DNA from: JAAXPZ01 sp965215705
Lineage (GTDB): Bacteria > Campylobacterota > Campylobacteria > Campylobacterales > Sulfurovaceae
Reading direction: 5' to 3'
DNA length: 64,000 bases
Assembly (NCBI GenBank): GCA_965215705.1
Contig: CBDCEE010000003.1
Coordinates: 496,001-560,000 of the forward strand
Position numbers and translations under genes: made by a program. Every line of letters begins with the position of its first letter. The stretch's first letter is position 1. Positions 1-8,202 of this stretch are shown here, piece by piece. A model generated the notes under the pieces. The model was given only the letters and a program-made list of their open reading frames with translations, was not told the DNA's origin and did no database searches.

Positions 1-96
1 GAATTATTCAGTAAAGTAAACTTAAAAGAACAAGGAATTATTATGATTCATACAAAAAAACACAGAATAGTTAAGGAAAAAGATAAAAATGACTAG
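1..96 (+). CDS. C-terminal tail of an unidentified protein (5' end outside window)
   Basis: A reading frame is open from base 1 to the TAG at 94-96, giving a Lys-rich tail of 31 residues ending KEKDKND. The stop overlaps the next start in the arrangement ATGACTAG, which suggests translational coupling with the helix-turn-helix gene at 89. It is too short for any family assignment. It could also be a chance open frame in AT-rich DNA. Confidence 0.4.
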   Translation, partial: ELFSKVNLKEQGIIMIHTKKHRIVKEKDKND

Positions 97-289
97 AAAA
101 GAATTAGCAGAAATGTTTAACATAAGCGTAGATACATTAGGGAACTGGGAAAAAAACAAACCAGAACTAGTAAGAATAATAAACCTAGGATTACTCACAA
201 ACAAACAAATAGAAGAAACAAAAAAACTATTAGAAAAATTAGAAGAACTAGAAAATAAAGCCAATAATGGTAAATTTCAATTAAAATAG
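89..289 (+). CDS. Small helix-turn-helix protein
   Basis: This 66-residue protein starts MTRKELAEMF and continues with NISVDTLGNWEK, the usual shape of a small helix-turn-helix (residues about 3-25) in which a recognition helix follows 'DTLGNW'. The second half (about 38-58) is a short charged Leu/Glu/Lys helix that could dimerise. A purine-rich AAGGA lies upstream at a long spacing. It lies 8 bases before the next gene, so the two are probably co-transcribed. It is likely a regulator of the AT-rich element. No specific family is recognised. Confidence 0.6.
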   Translation: MTRKELAEMFNISVDTLGNWEKNKPELVRIINLGLLTNKQIEETKKLLEKLEELENKANNGKFQLK

Positions 290-297
290 GAGAGATC

Positions 298-897
298 ATG
301 CAAGAAAAAATATTAGATATACTAAAAGAAACTATCAATAATCAATACTTCTACTATCTAATACTTACAATGATTCTGTTTAGTGTACTAAAAAACATAT
401 GGGATTATAGTGCATACAAAAAAGACTGTAAAATACTAGGACAAAAAGTTAAAATAAGAGGATATATAAGAAATGCTATAGATGATATGATACTCATAAG
501 TATCATCAGCATTATTGGATTCATGGGCTACATAAGCCTAGACTATGCAGAAAATGAACCAGAACCAGCTCAAATAACTCAATACATCGAAAACATACCA
601 ACAGATACCAACCCAAAAAAAGAAACAACAATCCTAAAAGAAACCCAAACACACAAACCAATAAAAATGACCATCATGGAAACAAGCTACCAACAAAAAA
701 AGATTAATGAACTTACAAAAAACTTAACACATAGCAAAAAAAGAGAATTCTATATTACTCAAAAATTAAACAAAAAAATCAAATCACTTGAAAAAGAGAT
801 CAAAGAGATCAAACAAAAATCAAACAAATGTAAAGGTAAAGAAGTATTATATATGAGAAATGGAAAAGTATTCAAAAAAGAAATTGTATATAAATAA
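298..897 (+). CDS. Membrane-anchored coiled-coil protein of unknown function
   Basis: The protein has 199 residues and follows a clear AGGAGAG ribosome-binding site. Two hydrophobic segments are visible (about residues 17-34 and 61-81), then a Pro/Thr-rich linker (about 85-125), then a highly charged Lys/Glu helix (about 130-176) likely to form a coiled coil, and a short basic tail. This is a two-helix inner-membrane anchor with a long soluble domain. The codon use is strongly AT-biased like the gene before it, which fits the proposed mobile element. I do not recognise the family and assign no function. Confidence 0.55.
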   Translation: MQEKILDILKETINNQYFYYLILTMILFSVLKNIWDYSAYKKDCKILGQKVKIRGYIRNAIDDMILISIISIIGFMGYISLDYAENEPEPAQITQYIENIPTDTNPKKETTILKETQTHKPIKMTIMETSYQQKKINELTKNLTHSKKREFYITQKLNKKIKSLEKEIKEIKQKSNKCKGKEVLYMRNGKVFKKEIVYK

Positions 898-926
898 ACC
901 TCCAACAACTTTTGAGAAATAGACAA

Positions 927-961
927 GGGGGACTGTCTGACCCCCCGCCCGCAAGCGGGCG
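927..961. repeat. Double hairpin, REP-like
   Basis: Two palindromes sit side by side. A GGGGG run at 927-931 faces CCCCC at 941-945 around a 9-base loop. Immediately after it is a perfect 7-bp stem at 946-952 and 955-961 with a 2-base loop (CGCCCGC-AA-GCGGGCG). This GC-rich block stands out in AT-rich surroundings, 30 bases after the stop of the membrane protein gene. It may act as a terminator-like or REP-like structure, but no T-run follows it. Confidence 0.45.
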
Positions 962-1167
962 AAGGTGTCCAGCCAAACCCCACTCACTACCAACAAAGAA
1001 CATCCCCGGAGAAAAAACACCAAGACAATACCTGACGCATTATCATTTGTCCCCACATTTTCATAGAAAATCGTGGTCATAAACAGTCATAAAAATTGGT
1101 TAACATAATGCAAGTTATTGAAAATGAAGAAGAAAAAAACTATATAATGAAAATAGGAGTGGTCACG

Positions 1168-1213
1168 GCTCATAACCCGAAGGTCGGAGGTTCAAATCCT
1201 CCTCCCGCAACCA
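1168..1213 (+). pseudogene. 3' fragment of tRNA-fMet (CAT); probable att site
   Basis: The bases run from the anticodon loop CTCATAA through CCCGA, a complete T-arm (GGAGG-TTCAAAT-CCTCC) and the 3' acceptor TCCCGCA-A-CCA ending at 1213. Nothing upstream pairs with the acceptor or forms a D-arm, so the 5' half is missing. The 3' pattern, with A at position 72 and A at 73, fits the initiator tRNA. A 3' tRNA half bordering AT-rich DNA on its left is typical of an attachment site. The left edge is approximate because identity to an intact copy cannot be tested here. Confidence 0.7.
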
Positions 1214-1259
1214 ATTTACTATTAAAACACAAATCTAATTTTTTCTTTACGCTTTATAT

Positions 1260-2351
1260 CTAAGCGATACGCACCTGATTTCTACCATGATGCTTCCCCT
1301 GATAAAGTGCTTTATCAGCACGAGACAAGGTCATTTGAAATGTTTCATATGCTTTGGAGACAGCTCCTCCTATGGTAACCGTGATCTGAATCGATTTCGC
1401 TTCATTCATGACTGCATTCGCTACCGCACTACGCAGACGTTCCGCTGTAGCTATCAACTCATTCTTTGTACTCTTTTCAAGGACGATAAGAAACTCTTCT
1501 CCACCCCAGCGTGAGACAATAGTGGTATCTCTGACATGCTGTTTCAGTATATGGGCAAGTCTGATCAGTACATCATCCCCACTCCTATGCCCATATAGAT
1601 CATTAATCTTTTTAAAGTAATCTATATCGATGAGCAACAGTGCAAAAGTACTTCCTCGGTCTTGGTGTCTGATCTGTTCATTCTCAAATGCATCATCCAC
1701 ATAACGGCGATTGTATAGTTTGGTCAAAGGATCATTGTTACTTTTTTCAAAAAGCAGATTCTGGTATATCTGACCATAAAGTGTATAAAAATAGGATATC
1801 ACCGCAACCATCACCAGTGATAATGTTAGGTTCATATAATGCAAGGCACACAAAGAAGTGCTGCTCAAGCCAATCACCGGTGTATGATTCTGTCCCCATA
1901 TCTCCAAAAGCAGTGCGACAATAATCACACCAGCCATACGAAGTATACGTACGGGCATCGTATAGGTTGTTACAAAGAAAGGTATCAGCAACAGAGTATA
2001 GATATAGTACTGAAAACCACTCTCCAGACCTAAAAAAAAGCTGGCGATGATCCCATGTCCCATAAGTTCAGTATAGACAAACCAGCCTATAAGGCTGTCA
2101 TCTTTCGTCTCGAGTGTCTTCATAGCTAGTCCAAAGATACAGTAGAGGTAGACCAGTACACTGAGGATATTGACTATAACCAGGGGGAAGATACCCAAAA
2201 AGAGGAAAAGAAAGATAAATAAAACGTGGGTAACCCCCGCCAATGCCAGGGCATAAAACCCTATAGTCCAATAAAAGTTCTCATTTTCCAATCTCTTAAC
2301 TATGTGTAAACGCATCTCATATTGTATCTTATGATTGTCAAGAATTGTCAA
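1260..2351 (-). CDS. Membrane diguanylate cyclase (GGDEF)
   Basis: The protein has 363 residues. About six transmembrane helices fill residues 27-190, and a C-terminal GGDEF domain (about 205-363) makes cyclic-di-GMP from two GTP. The active-site loop reads GGEEF (283-287) and the metal/substrate segment reads DIDYFKKIND. The inhibitory I-site that should be RxxD is RDTT (274-277), so product feedback is probably lost. The start given is a TTG; an ATG at 2315 is an alternative and neither has a good ribosome-binding site. The membrane part is an unclassified sensor. A second cyclase lies downstream at 3102. Confidence 0.85.
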   Translation of the reverse strand: MTILDNHKIQYEMRLHIVKRLENENFYWTIGFYALALAGVTHVLFIFLFLFLGIFPLVIVNILSVLVYLYCIFGLAMKTLETKDDSLIGWFVYTELMGHGIIASFFLGLESGFQYYIYTLLLIPFFVTTYTMPVRILRMAGVIIVALLLEIWGQNHTPVIGLSSTSLCALHYMNLTLSLVMVAVISYFYTLYGQIYQNLLFEKSNNDPLTKLYNRRYVDDAFENEQIRHQDRGSTFALLLIDIDYFKKINDLYGHRSGDDVLIRLAHILKQHVRDTTIVSRWGGEEFLIVLEKSTKNELIATAERLRSAVANAVMNEAKSIQITVTIGGAVSKAYETFQMTLSRADKALYQGKHHGRNQVRIA

Positions 2352-2422
2352 AAGTTATATTTTCACAAACACCGTATCCAAGAACGGTTTTATGCGTACC
2401 TTGGATCAGGTTATTTTCATGC

Positions 2423-2995
2423 CTATGATTCATCTTTTTGGATTATTTTGTCTAGGAACATCCCACTGCTCAGTAGTGCAATACCGTCAAAAAAGAGGCT
2501 GAAACCCACAAAGACTCCAACCAGATAGAGAGAGGTGAACGGCCATCCTATGAGGAAGATCAGTCCCAATCCCAGTGAAATGACTGCATTGATCAACCAG
2601 AGCCACCAGATAGACTGCGGACGCTGGGAAAATGCCAGTCCAAACTCAGCAAAGGCATTGACAAAAAAGTAGACTGACAATAGCATACCCAGTGTTGCTG
2701 CACCATTCAGAGGATAGAAGATCATCAGCATAGAGACGAAGATCAAGATCAGGCTCTTGAGCCAGCCTGCCCAGTCTCGACGATGTGTCGTCCAGGTAAA
2801 CCATGCAGAAGAGACTCCTGCAAACAGCATCAAATACGAGACCAGTAGTACGGCTGTGATGGTCATAAAGGCCGGGAAGAAGATCCCGATAAGCCCTAAT
2901 ATTATAAAGATCACTCCACTGATCTTGGCATATTTTTTAAAGTGATCGACCAGCTCTTTGTTAGCGCTGATCTGGAAGGAAGTATAATTCCACAT
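2423..2995 (-). CDS. HdeD-family (DUF308) membrane protein
   Basis: The protein has 190 residues, a short soluble N-terminus and about six hydrophobic helices from residue 23 on, arranged in the repeated two-helix units typical of the HdeD/DUF308 family. HdeD of E. coli is linked to acid resistance; the molecular role of the family is not settled. The gene stands alone between two diguanylate cyclase genes on the same strand, with gaps of about 70 and 105 bases. An AAAGGAG-like ribosome-binding site precedes the start. Confidence 0.8.
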   Translation of the reverse strand: MWNYTSFQISANKELVDHFKKYAKISGVIFIILGLIGIFFPAFMTITAVLLVSYLMLFAGVSSAWFTWTTHRRDWAGWLKSLILIFVSMLMIFYPLNGAATLGMLLSVYFFVNAFAEFGLAFSQRPQSIWWLWLINAVISLGLGLIFLIGWPFTSLYLVGVFVGFSLFFDGIALLSSGMFLDKIIQKDES

Positions 2996-3101
2996 CTGTA
3001 ACTCCTTTTAGTTTAGCTTTATCGGAGTATAGTGCAGAAGAACTAATAGCGTTTGCAACAGAAGTTGCATTTAAAAATATCTTTAAACAATCAAGGTTCT
3101 C

Positions 3102-4049
3102 TTAGGCGATTACCCTATCTCTACCTTTTTCTTTTGCGTGATAGAGGTTTTGATCAACTTTATGAATAAATTCTCTCAGGTGCGTTTTCTTTTCATAGGC
3201 ACCTATACCAATACTGATTTTGATGGGGATAGCGTTATCTTTCTCATATTGCCAGTCATTCTCAGAAAAAAAGATACGTATTCTTTCAGCAATCTCTATG
3301 CCCTTTTCCAGTGATATGTCTGGCAACAGTACGATAAACTCCTCCCCTCCAAATCGGCAGAGTACATCATCTTCTCTGAGGTGACGTTGAAGTGTTTCAG
3401 CTACGTACTTCAAGGCATGGTCTCCTATGATATGTCCATAGGTATCATTGACTTTTTTGAAAAAGTCGATATCAATCATCATCAGGGTCAATGGGCTTTT
3501 CTCTCGACACGCTCTGTTGAGCATCTTTTCCGCCATTTCAAAAAAGTAGCGTCTATTGGCGATCCCGGTAAGAGAGTCTGTATTGGCGAGAAGTTCGTTC
3601 TTCTCCATCTGTTTTTCAATCTCACTTTTATAGTGATGTTCTCTGGTGATATCTCTGGATATAGCCATGATCCCTATGATATTCTTATCAGGATCTTGAA
3701 AAAGTGACTTTTGGGTACTCAACAGCACTTCTTTCCCATCAGGATAGGTTACCCACTCATCATTGATCATATTGATTTTGTTCTCAATGACAGCTCTGTC
3801 TTTTTTTTGAAAAAGTGCCCCTACTTTTTCATCAAACAACTCGAAATCATTCTTTCCAATAATCTCTTCTTTCGTCCTACCAACCAATGCGGCAAAGGCA
3901 TCATTACATCCCATATACACCCCCTCATCGCTGGTATAGTCTTTATAAAAGAGGAGATCTCGTGTGGAATTGAAGATAGCTTCCATAATCATATTTTGAT
4001 ACGTAAGTTTGTTATATACTTCTTGTTCCAAAATAATTTTATTGTTCAT
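3102..4049 (-). CDS. PAS-GGDEF diguanylate cyclase
   Basis: The protein has 315 residues and no transmembrane segment. A PAS domain (about 18-135, ending in the usual GIMAISRDIT) is followed by a short coiled linker and a GGDEF domain (about 155-315). The signature GGEEF lies at 234-238 and the product-binding I-site RxxD is intact (REDD, 225-228), unlike the cyclase at 1260. It should be a soluble, feedback-controlled cyclase that senses a cytoplasmic signal or cofactor through PAS. The ligand cannot be told from sequence. Confidence 0.9.
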   Translation of the reverse strand: MNNKIILEQEVYNKLTYQNMIMEAIFNSTRDLLFYKDYTSDEGVYMGCNDAFAALVGRTKEEIIGKNDFELFDEKVGALFQKKDRAVIENKINMINDEWVTYPDGKEVLLSTQKSLFQDPDKNIIGIMAISRDITREHHYKSEIEKQMEKNELLANTDSLTGIANRRYFFEMAEKMLNRACREKSPLTLMMIDIDFFKKVNDTYGHIIGDHALKYVAETLQRHLREDDVLCRFGGEEFIVLLPDISLEKGIEIAERIRIFFSENDWQYEKDNAIPIKISIGIGAYEKKTHLREFIHKVDQNLYHAKEKGRDRVIA

Positions 4050-4210
4050 CTACATACACCATATTTAGTTTTATTTTAAAATATTATAGCGAACATAAGC
4101 TAAGGCGGCATAAATAGGGAGAGATGGTGACTTCAGCCGACCATTAAACATAACACAATAGTACAATATCAAGAAGAAAGAGGTCACGCCAAACTAATGA
4201 TATGGGTAAA

Positions 4211-4519
4211 TTACAGCTCCACCGGTACAAATCCCTTCTCTTCTCTATCATAGCGATATGCTTCCATCGCATATTCTCCTATCTGGAAGATGATCTTGCA
4301 ATAGGTAAAGCCTGCCTTGGTAAGAGCACGTTGGACGGCGGAGTGGATATAGAGGACCGTATTGATCTTGTGGGTGGTGGTCTCTCCGAGGTAGGTGAAG
4401 GGCTCATCAGGGATGGCAGTGAAGCCCTCTCTTTTGAGCTGTTTTTCGAGCTTGGATTGGTCTAGAAGTCCCTCTATGTTGAGGAGGAGGATCACTTCTC
4501 TGGATTGTTCTTCTGTCAT
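4211..4519 (-). CDS. Conserved hypothetical protein, 102 aa
   Basis: This is a small soluble protein with no signal peptide or membrane segment. It has a predicted alpha/beta pattern (an early VILLLNIEGLL strand region, a central LYIHSAVQRALTKAGF helix) and several aromatic residues near the C-terminus. It starts three bases after the stop of a small lipoprotein gene (4523-4720) and so is probably the last gene of a three-gene unit 4856-4211. The family is not recognised. Good codon use and the tight spacing support a real gene. Confidence 0.6.
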   Translation of the reverse strand: MTEEQSREVILLLNIEGLLDQSKLEKQLKREGFTAIPDEPFTYLGETTTHKINTVLYIHSAVQRALTKAGFTYCKIIFQIGEYAMEAYRYDREEKGFVPVEL

Positions 4520-4522
4520 CTG

Positions 4523-4720
4523 CTAGTCGCTTGTGTGTTGATAGTAAAGACCTACACTACCGTGCAGGCGGGTTTCATTGCTCTCTTTGGAGAGTACCAT
4601 AGTCATGCCATTGTGCCTGCCCTGCTCCTCGTCAAATGCCGCTTCAGCACCTATCTGTGGTGTGGTGGTACATCCACCCAATAGAAGCATCACGGACAAG
4701 CGTAAGAGGCTAATCTTCAG
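4523..4720 (-). CDS. Small lipoprotein, probable CTG start
   Basis: The reading frame encodes 65 residues if read from a CTG at 4720-4718, giving MKISLLRLSVMLLLGGC, a lipoprotein signal peptide with the lipid-anchored Cys at residue 17. The first ATG in frame (4690) would leave only six residues before the Cys, too few for a signal, so the non-ATG start is more likely. A sequencing error near the start is the alternative. The frame overlaps the end of the upstream lipoprotein by 11 bases, and its TAG is followed by CAG and the ATG of the 102-residue gene. The mature part is polar and of unknown function. Confidence 0.5.
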   Translation of the reverse strand: MKISLLRLSVMLLLGGCTTTPQIGAEAAFDEEQGRHNGMTMVLSKESNETRLHGSVGLYYQHTSD

Positions 4721-4856
4721 TCACATCATGAATCATATGCTTTGTACCATGCCAGGCATTGCTGCTGTCTTCCTGTATCCCCTCTATTGTGCGTGTACAT
4801 CCTGAAGTCGTCCATACGAATGCAGCCAAGCATAGCCAGAGCGTGATCTTTTTCAT
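4710..4856 (-). CDS. Entericidin-like small lipoprotein
   Basis: The gene encodes 48 residues: a signal MKKITLWLCLAAFVW, then TTSGC with Cys-20 as the lipid site, and a short mature peptide with TRTIEGIQEDSSNAW. The pattern of Cys, Thr, 'GIQED' and a short amphipathic tail recalls entericidin A/B lipoproteins (EcnAB), which are small outer-membrane-anchored peptides. A GGAGAAAG ribosome-binding site precedes the ATG at 4856. It begins a probable three-gene unit. The entericidin link is by resemblance only. Confidence 0.6.
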   Translation of the reverse strand: MKKITLWLCLAAFVWTTSGCTRTIEGIQEDSSNAWHGTKHMIHDVTED

Positions 4857-4922
4857 ATTCTTTCTCCTTTTACTATGGATATCTGGACAACATTATAACA
4901 TTTATATGTAAAAATATCAATA

Positions 4923-5708
4923 TCACTTCTCTATCCGGTATCGTCCCTCACTAAGAGCCAATTTTAGGGGCATGCCAAAAACTTCTGTGAGGTTTTTACT
5001 GCTAAGTATTACCTCTTTGTTACCCTCTTGGTAGACAGTGCCATCCTTCAAGAGAACCACCTTGGAGATCTCATCAAAGACCTCTTCTATATGGTGGGTG
5101 ATCAGGATGATCGTCACCTGTGTAGAGAGCCCTCTGACCATCTCGATAAACTCTCGCTGTGCCTTGATATCTAGTCCACTCGTCGGCTCGTCCAACAGCA
5201 GTGCTCTGGGTTGGTGTACCATCGCTCTGGCGATGATACAGCGACGTAACTGCCCCGTAGACATCTCCCGTACACTTCTTTCTGCCAGACACGCCACCTC
5301 CAATGCAGCCATGGACTCCCATGCACGCTGCTTCTGCGCCTCAGTGATCCCCTGATGAGAGAATACCCCTAAGGCACTATGAAATCCTGAAAGCACCAGA
5401 TCCAGACCAGTGACATACCCCGCCTGATGAGCAAAGGTATGGTGCAAGTCATGGGTGATGATCCCCAGCTTCTGCTTGAGCTCCCAGATACTCCAGCGTG
5501 CTTCGCCAAAGAGACGCTTGGTATAGGAAGTTGCTGCACTGGGATAGAGGTCGTTGGAGAAGAGCTTCATCAGGGTGCTTTTGCCCGAACCATTGGCTCC
5601 GAGGATCACCGTATGCTCACCCTCTCTGATCTGTAGATTGATATCCTTCAGTACCGGACCATTGCCGTAGTCTACTGTGATATGCCGAAAATCAATGATC
5701 GGTTCCAT
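4923..5708 (-). CDS. ABC transporter ATP-binding protein
   Basis: This is a single ATPase domain of 261 residues with all motifs: Walker A GANGSGKST (about 37-45), a degenerate signature STGQLRR, Walker B ALLLDEPTSGLD, and the H-loop ILITHH. It resembles the stand-alone ModF/YlmA-type ATPases rather than a transporter with a cognate permease, and no permease lies next to it. The start chosen is the ATG at 5708; a GTG at 5723 would overlap the dbpA stop. It follows dbpA closely, so both are probably on one transcript. Confidence 0.85.
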   Translation of the reverse strand: MEPIIDFRHITVDYGNGPVLKDINLQIREGEHTVILGANGSGKSTLMKLFSNDLYPSAATSYTKRLFGEARWSIWELKQKLGIITHDLHHTFAHQAGYVTGLDLVLSGFHSALGVFSHQGITEAQKQRAWESMAALEVACLAERSVREMSTGQLRRCIIARAMVHQPRALLLDEPTSGLDIKAQREFIEMVRGLSTQVTIILITHHIEEVFDEISKVVLLKDGTVYQEGNKEVILSSKNLTEVFGMPLKLALSEGRYRIEK

Positions 5709-5713
5709 AGGCG

Positions 5714-7078
5714 CTAGAGCCACCAGACCCTGAATTTGCGTTTTTTGATCTTGCCGTTTTGCAGTCCTTTGTGTGCTTTGGGGGCTGCAGCTCTGTCTAT
5801 CGCGACATAGGACTGTCTCTCCTGGATCGTGATCTTGCCTATTTGCTCAGGAGAGAGCCCTATCTCTTTGCAGAGTGTCCCGAGGATATCCCCTGCCCTG
5901 AGTTTGGCTTTTTTACCACCATCTATGCAGAGTGTCACCAGCTGACTTTCCATAGTAAAATGCCTGTCCGGCTCTAACGATGACAAAGCCTGCTGCCGTG
6001 CCTCAGGGGTGATCTCCTCACGTTTGGATGCCTGTCTTGGAGTGGTAAGACTGATCGCCTTACCCGTAGCGCCTGCCCTGCCTGTTCTGCCGATACGGTG
6101 GGTATAGATCTCCGGGTCATGCGGGAGATCATAGTTGATCACCAACTCGATCTGAGGGATATCCAACCCACGTGATGCCACATCTGTCGCTACCAGTACC
6201 CGTGTGGTGCCGTTGTTAAACATCAGCAGTGCCTCGTCTCTCCCTCTTTGGTCCAGATCCCCATGCAGGACATCTGATGCAAACCCCTGATCATGGAGGG
6301 CATCTGCCACCACTTCTGTCTCTACCTTCATGTTGCAAAAAACCAGTGCTGAAGCGGGTTTCTCTGCTCTAAGTATCCGTAGCAGTGCCTCTGGCTTGGA
6401 AGCAGGCTCTACCTCATAGGCTACCTGCTCGATCACCTCCATCGTGTGGGCAGAGGCGATGGTGATACGCTGAGGGTGCTTGAGAATATTGTGAGACAGT
6501 TGCTCGATCTTCTCAGGAAAGGTCGCTGAGAAGAGCAGGCTTTGGCGTTGGCGGGGGAGATTGGAGACGATCTTGCTGATCTCTTCATAAAACCCCATGT
6601 CCAGCATACGGTCCGCCTCATCCAGTATCAGGGTTTTGATATCATAGAGTGGTAGTGTCTCACGGGAGAGATGGTCTTGGAGTCTGCCAGGTGTCCCTAC
6701 GACAATATGGGCACCCTTCTCAAGCGAGCTGATCTGTCCACGCATCGGCACACCGCCTGTAAGTGTGATGATCTTGACATTCTCCCGATACCGTGCCAAC
6801 CGTCGCAGCTCTTTACTCACCTGATCTGCCAACTCTCTGGTAGGGGTCATGATCAGTGCCTGCGGGTCTTTGTTGGCGGTATCGATTCCTATGATCAGAG
6901 GGATACCAAACGCTGCGGTCTTACCTGAGCCTGTCTTCGCCTGTGCGATGATATCTTTGCCCTCCAGAGCCACAGGAATCGTCTGCTCCTGAATGGCTGT
7001 CATCGTCTGGTAACCCAGTGTATCTAGGTTGCTGATGAGGGGCTTGGGTAGTTTTGGGATCGTGTTAAAGGGCTGCAT
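5714..7078 (-). CDS. dbpA: ATP-dependent RNA helicase DbpA
   Basis: The DEAD-box protein has 454 residues. It has Walker A AKTGSGKT, PTRELA, DEAD, SAT and HRIGRTGRAG, making the two RecA-like domains (about 1-365). The last 75 residues form the DbpA RNA-binding domain (from about residue 378), with a basic end KIKKRKFRVWWL. DbpA binds hairpin 92 of 23S rRNA and helps assemble the large ribosomal subunit. It stands at the head of a two-gene unit with the ABC ATPase. Confidence 0.93.
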   Translation of the reverse strand: MQPFNTIPKLPKPLISNLDTLGYQTMTAIQEQTIPVALEGKDIIAQAKTGSGKTAAFGIPLIIGIDTANKDPQALIMTPTRELADQVSKELRRLARYRENVKIITLTGGVPMRGQISSLEKGAHIVVGTPGRLQDHLSRETLPLYDIKTLILDEADRMLDMGFYEEISKIVSNLPRQRQSLLFSATFPEKIEQLSHNILKHPQRITIASAHTMEVIEQVAYEVEPASKPEALLRILRAEKPASALVFCNMKVETEVVADALHDQGFASDVLHGDLDQRGRDEALLMFNNGTTRVLVATDVASRGLDIPQIELVINYDLPHDPEIYTHRIGRTGRAGATGKAISLTTPRQASKREEITPEARQQALSSLEPDRHFTMESQLVTLCIDGGKKAKLRAGDILGTLCKEIGLSPEQIGKITIQERQSYVAIDRAAAPKAHKGLQNGKIKKRKFRVWWL

Positions 7079-7148
7079 GGGTCTCTTTTGGATTGGATTG
7101 ATCCTCCAAAGAGAGCTCTTCGTATAAGAGTCTATATGACATTATACC

Positions 7149-8201
7149 TTATTCCTCTACTAATCTACGCGTCTGCTCTGCGATCTCCCGCTCTTCATCT
7201 GTTGCAATCGTCATGACTCTGAGATCAAACGGAAGATCCTCCATAATAGCCGACCGTGTGATCACATCATTTTCTCCGATCCCCCCGGTAAAGACCAGTG
7301 CATCCACCTGACCCAGGACAGCCACATAGGCACCAATATATTTACGTATGCGGTAACAGAACATCGTATGTGCTAGGCGTGCGCTTTCATCTCCCTCAGC
7401 GATCCGCTGATGGATCAGACGCATATCACTTTCTCCACAGAGCCCGAGAAGCCCACTCTGCTGATTGAGCATCTTGTCAAGTGCCTCGGTATCATAGCCA
7501 TACTCTCGAGAGAGATAGAGTAAAATAGCAGGATCTATATCCCCGCTTCTACTCCCCATGATCAATCCCTCCAACGGCGTGAATCCCATAGAGGTATCAA
7601 CACTCTCCCCTCCTCGTATCGCACAGGCACTGGCACCATTACCAAGATGCAGGGTGATGAGATTGACTGCATTCAAAGATTTGCCAAGTCGCTGGGCGGC
7701 TTTCTGGGCTACAAAATGGTGTGAAGTTCCATGAAAGCCGTAACGACGAATTCCCATCTTGGTATAGGTCTCTTCTGGCAAAGCATAGCGATAGGCATAT
7801 GCTGGGATACTTTGGTGAAATGCGGTATCGAAAACTGCCACCTGTGGCACCTCTGGTGCATGGGATTGGGCGATGCATATCCCTTCGAGATTAGCAGGGT
7901 TGTGCAGTGGCGCCAGAGGGATGAGCGACTGTATCATCTCGATGATAGCATTGTCGATCACTACGCTCTCGCGGAAGGCTTCTCCCCCATGTACCACCCT
8001 ATGCCCTATGGCATCCAATGTGCTGAGAGAATCGATCCCTACCTCTTTCAATCGATGCTCAACCTCCAGTATAGCATGATGATAGCCCCCTACTGAGATG
8101 CTTTCGATCACCCCAGAAGCAACCACAGACATCTGTTGCTCCAGATGATAGAGCTTGTACTTAAGTGAGGAACTGCCTGCATTGAGTACCAGTATTTTCA
8201 T
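7149..8201 (-). CDS. ackA: Acetate kinase (short form)
   Basis: The enzyme interconverts acetyl phosphate + ADP and acetate + ATP. Family motifs are all present: LNAGSSSLK at the start, GHRVVHGGE, AVFDTAFHQS, RRYGFHGTSH, HLGNGAS, GFTPLEGL and FTGGIGEN. It has 350 residues against about 400 in the family; by eye the N-terminal third and the region after FTGGIGEN are each about 25 residues shorter. The catalytic motifs are intact, so it should be active. One base separates it from pta upstream on the same strand, the usual pta-ackA pair. Confidence 0.93.
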   Translation of the reverse strand: MKILVLNAGSSSLKYKLYHLEQQMSVVASGVIESISVGGYHHAILEVEHRLKEVGIDSLSTLDAIGHRVVHGGEAFRESVVIDNAIIEMIQSLIPLAPLHNPANLEGICIAQSHAPEVPQVAVFDTAFHQSIPAYAYRYALPEETYTKMGIRRYGFHGTSHHFVAQKAAQRLGKSLNAVNLITLHLGNGASACAIRGGESVDTSMGFTPLEGLIMGSRSGDIDPAILLYLSREYGYDTEALDKMLNQQSGLLGLCGESDMRLIHQRIAEGDESARLAHTMFCYRIRKYIGAYVAVLGQVDALVFTGGIGENDVITRSAIMEDLPFDLRVMTIATDEEREIAEQTRRLVEE

Positions 8202-8202
8202 G

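Larger units (their letters stand above)
1..1213. mobile_element. Right end of a putative integrated element in a tRNA-fMet gene
   Basis: The stretch is much richer in A+T than the chromosome to its right and uses many ATA, AGA and AAA codons. Its genes match no housekeeping family, and it stops exactly at a 3' tRNA fragment at about 1168-1213. This is the expected layout when a tyrosine-recombinase element inserts into the 3' half of a tRNA: the intact tRNA lies at the far (left) junction and a duplicated 3' part marks the near one. No integrase is visible inside the window, so the element's class and size are unknown. That it is an element is inference; the base composition and the tRNA fragment are seen directly. 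Confidence 0.6.
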
